The position numbers and the translations under genes are program-made. Below are positions 5,976 through 7,099 of a stretch of DNA of 7,099 bases, one piece after another. The notes beneath the pieces were generated by a model. That model was given only the letters and a program-made list of their open reading frames with translations. It had not been told where the DNA came from and ran no database searches. This stretch comes from Bacillota bacterium (GTDB lineage: Bacteria; Bacillota_E; Sulfobacillia; Sulfobacillales; Sulfobacillaceae): contig JAKAAL010000204.1 of NCBI GenBank assembly GCA_021802375.1, forward strand, positions 1-7,099, written 5' to 3'. Positions within the stretch are counted from its first letter, which is position 1. Each line of letters starts with the position of its first letter.

Positions 5976-6587
5976 TCACCGTACTACGGCTAGCTGACGC
6001 CACACTCCAAGATCCTTGATCGCCCCGATCTTAGGTCGAACGGGGAGCCGCGAGCTCCCACGGCTTAGGGCAGATCGAAAAAGGAAGGAACTGGCGAGGA
6101 CGAGCAGGGCCAGGCCGTTTGATACCGCGACTTGTCCCCACGGCAGGTGCGGATGGTAGGTGCTCGGGAGCGCGGGGCTGCCGACGACATTTGGAGCCAA
6201 GTCGGCCCACTGGAACGCGGCTGCGTAGAAAAACGACGCATTCTGGGCCGCGTAGCCCACCAAACCAAAGAGGAGCGCAGTCGCACTGACCAGCCCCTCG
6301 GGATACGCGAAGCCTTGTGCGTAGCGCCCCACCCAAAACATCACCTCTAAGGCGGCTAAGCCCGCGAGTACGGTGCCGAGGATCCCCACGGTGCCGGCGA
6401 GCCATGCCGGTGGCACGGGCACGATCCCGTCGAAGCGGGTCGGGAAATGGCCGCCCACCTCGCGATATAGCATCGCGGCGATGATGGCTCCGCTCACGAT
6501 CACGGCCAGTGCGTTGCCGATCCTCTCCTCGATGGCGATCCGGTCGGAGCGCATCGACAGGCCGGCACGAATGCCTAGCACGCTCAT
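5976..6587 (-). CDS. Largest open segment of the broken membrane protein (middle part)
   Basis: If translated alone, this segment would start at ATG 6587, which has GGAGG eight bases upstream, and give a 203-residue protein with about four membrane helices. They are near IGNALAVIVSGAIIAAMLY, AGTVGILGTVLAGLAALEV, LVSATALLFGLVGYA and VAVSNGLALLVLASSFLF. The good ribosome-binding site means an independent membrane protein cannot be excluded. I prefer a fragment, because the same frame carries another helix-like stretch upstream of 6587 (RAWAQALVVVEAIWM) and one more after its stop codon. No family recognised. Confidence 0.4.
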   Translation of the reverse strand: MSVLGIRAGLSMRSDRIAIEERIGNALAVIVSGAIIAAMLYREVGGHFPTRFDGIVPVPPAWLAGTVGILGTVLAGLAALEVMFWVGRYAQGFAYPEGLVSATALLFGLVGYAAQNASFFYAAAFQWADLAPNVVGSPALPSTYHPHLPWGQVAVSNGLALLVLASSFLFRSALSRGSSRLPVRPKIGAIKDLGVWRQLAVVR

Positions 6588-6793
6588 CCAGATCGCCTCC
6601 ACGACAACCAGGGCTTGAGCCCAGGCCCGGGCGTTTTGGACGCTTGAGGGCGCGAAATCCGCCTTCGAGGATATGAAAGGCTACACTGACCACGAACACA
6701 GCGACCAAAAACCCCAGCATCTTCAACAGACCCACCCGAATCCGTGGGACATCTCTCACGGATCCTCCCCGCCAAAAGGACATACGCGTCCAT

Positions 6794-7099
6794 CTCCTCT
6801 CCTCTAAGATCTATGGATATGGATTGTCAGTGTTTACGGGGAAGCGGTCGTGGGTACTATCCGCCACGGTATAGGTTATCCACGGAACCTATGGTCCGGT
6901 GTTCTGGTCATCCATCTCGTCAATCGCTTCGGCATCGTTCAGATCGCTGAACGGCTCGGTCAGCTCGTTCAAGCCGACTACCATACAGTTAATGGCGTAA
7001 GTATACCAAGCCTGGGTGACTTCTGGCTCTCTAATCAGAGGCTTTCACTGCAGCCCTTTCCAAATCTTCGGTTGTCGGTTGCGCACGATGCCGGGTGAC
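6794..7099. other. Terminal 306 bp without an identified gene
   Basis: No convincing gene is seen. A minus-strand frame from the window edge (7099) to a TAG at 7031-7033 reads ...QPTTEDLERAAVKASD and could be the 3' end of a gene beyond the window. A 31-codon minus frame (6984-6889) is acidic but has no ribosome-binding site. A plus-strand frame from 6850 stays open to the edge without recognisable content. AGGTT (6873-6877) and AACCT (6886-6890) form a short inverted repeat. The purine-rich GAGGAGAGGAG complementary to about 6794-6804 serves the minus-strand gene. Confidence 0.4.

Larger units (their letters stand above)
5377..6783 (-). pseudogene. Broken gene for a polytopic membrane protein (about 12 helices)
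   Basis: Three overlapping minus-strand frames each contribute membrane segments that join into one protein of about 465 residues. The first frame starts at ATG 6783, with AGGAG ending ten bases upstream, and gives one helix (LGFLVAVFVVSVAFHIL). Between about 6680 and 6600 the coding signal moves to a second frame, open from 6680 to a TGA at 5978-5976, with five or six helices. That frame continues past the TGA with another helix (ASGILVVTAVGTGYLLATM) before a second stop; a frameshift near 5900-5915 then leads to the third frame, ending at TGA 5377 with about five helices. So two frameshifts and one nonsense codon are inferred. A histidine-bearing GGHFPTRFDG and TYHPHLPWGQ lie in loops. I do not recognise the family; a respiratory-chain membrane subunit is conceivable but unsupported. 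The gene converges on the gpsA relic. Confidence 0.55.

Noticed and set aside
6031..6783. A continuous 250-codon minus-strand frame
   Set aside because: Only about the first 45-50 residues look like protein; the rest is arginine-rich shadow of the middle membrane segment in the adjacent frame.
6584..6793. Minus-strand frame from ATG 6793, which has a very good ribosome-binding site
   Set aside because: The translation is not membrane-like and ends after 69 codons. The ATG at 6783 in another frame gives a clean hydrophobic helix and can use the same site.
6876..6884. TTATCCACG, one base from the DnaA-box consensus
   Set aside because: A single near match with no companion boxes, AT-rich segment or replication gene nearby; expected by chance.
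1..7099. CRISPR array, tRNA or rRNA gene, phage attachment site
   Set aside because: No regularly spaced repeats, tRNA cloverleaf or rRNA-like stretch was seen on either strand.

Overview
The window looks like a chromosomal segment of a moderately GC-rich Firmicute. An acidophile of the Sulfobacillus/Clostridia type is my guess, from the gene order and the style of the proteins; no marker in the window proves it. The first 4.1 kb is a same-strand housekeeping cluster: the 3' end of cmk (cytidylate kinase), plsC (1-acylglycerol-3-phosphate acyltransferase), rpsA (S1-type RNA-binding protein with four S1 domains), a seven-helix membrane protein of unknown function, and der (double-GTPase ribosome assembly factor). 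Junctions are tight. cmk and plsC overlap by 11 bp, and the ribosome-binding site of der is laid over the stop codon of the membrane protein gene. The 127 bp between rpsA and the membrane protein gene can fold so that its ribosome-binding site and start codon are both paired.

From 4064 to about 5345 no intact gene is present, but this is not featureless DNA. Read across frames, it holds scattered but correctly ordered pieces of PlsY (glycerol-3-phosphate acyltransferase) followed by pieces of the N-terminal part of GpsA (glycerol-3-phosphate dehydrogenase). These are the two genes expected after der in many Clostridia. The plsY relic begins with an ATG overlapping the der stop codon (ATGA) and is split by about 0.5 kb of unidentified sequence. 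The gpsA relic is cut off near the converging minus-strand gene. So the window carries an intact plsC beside ruined plsY and gpsA, the three successive steps from dihydroxyacetone phosphate to phosphatidic acid. Functional replacements would have to lie elsewhere in the genome.

From 6783 down to 5377, on the minus strand, lies what appears to be one broken gene for a polytopic membrane protein with about 12 predicted helices. It is spread over three frames by at least two frameshifts and one in-frame stop. The last 300 bp (6794-7099) contains nothing I can identify. Overall, the window runs from a conserved, active operon into a decaying zone, with mostly small deletions in the relics that can be aligned by eye. 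All family assignments come from reading motifs; no database search was possible.
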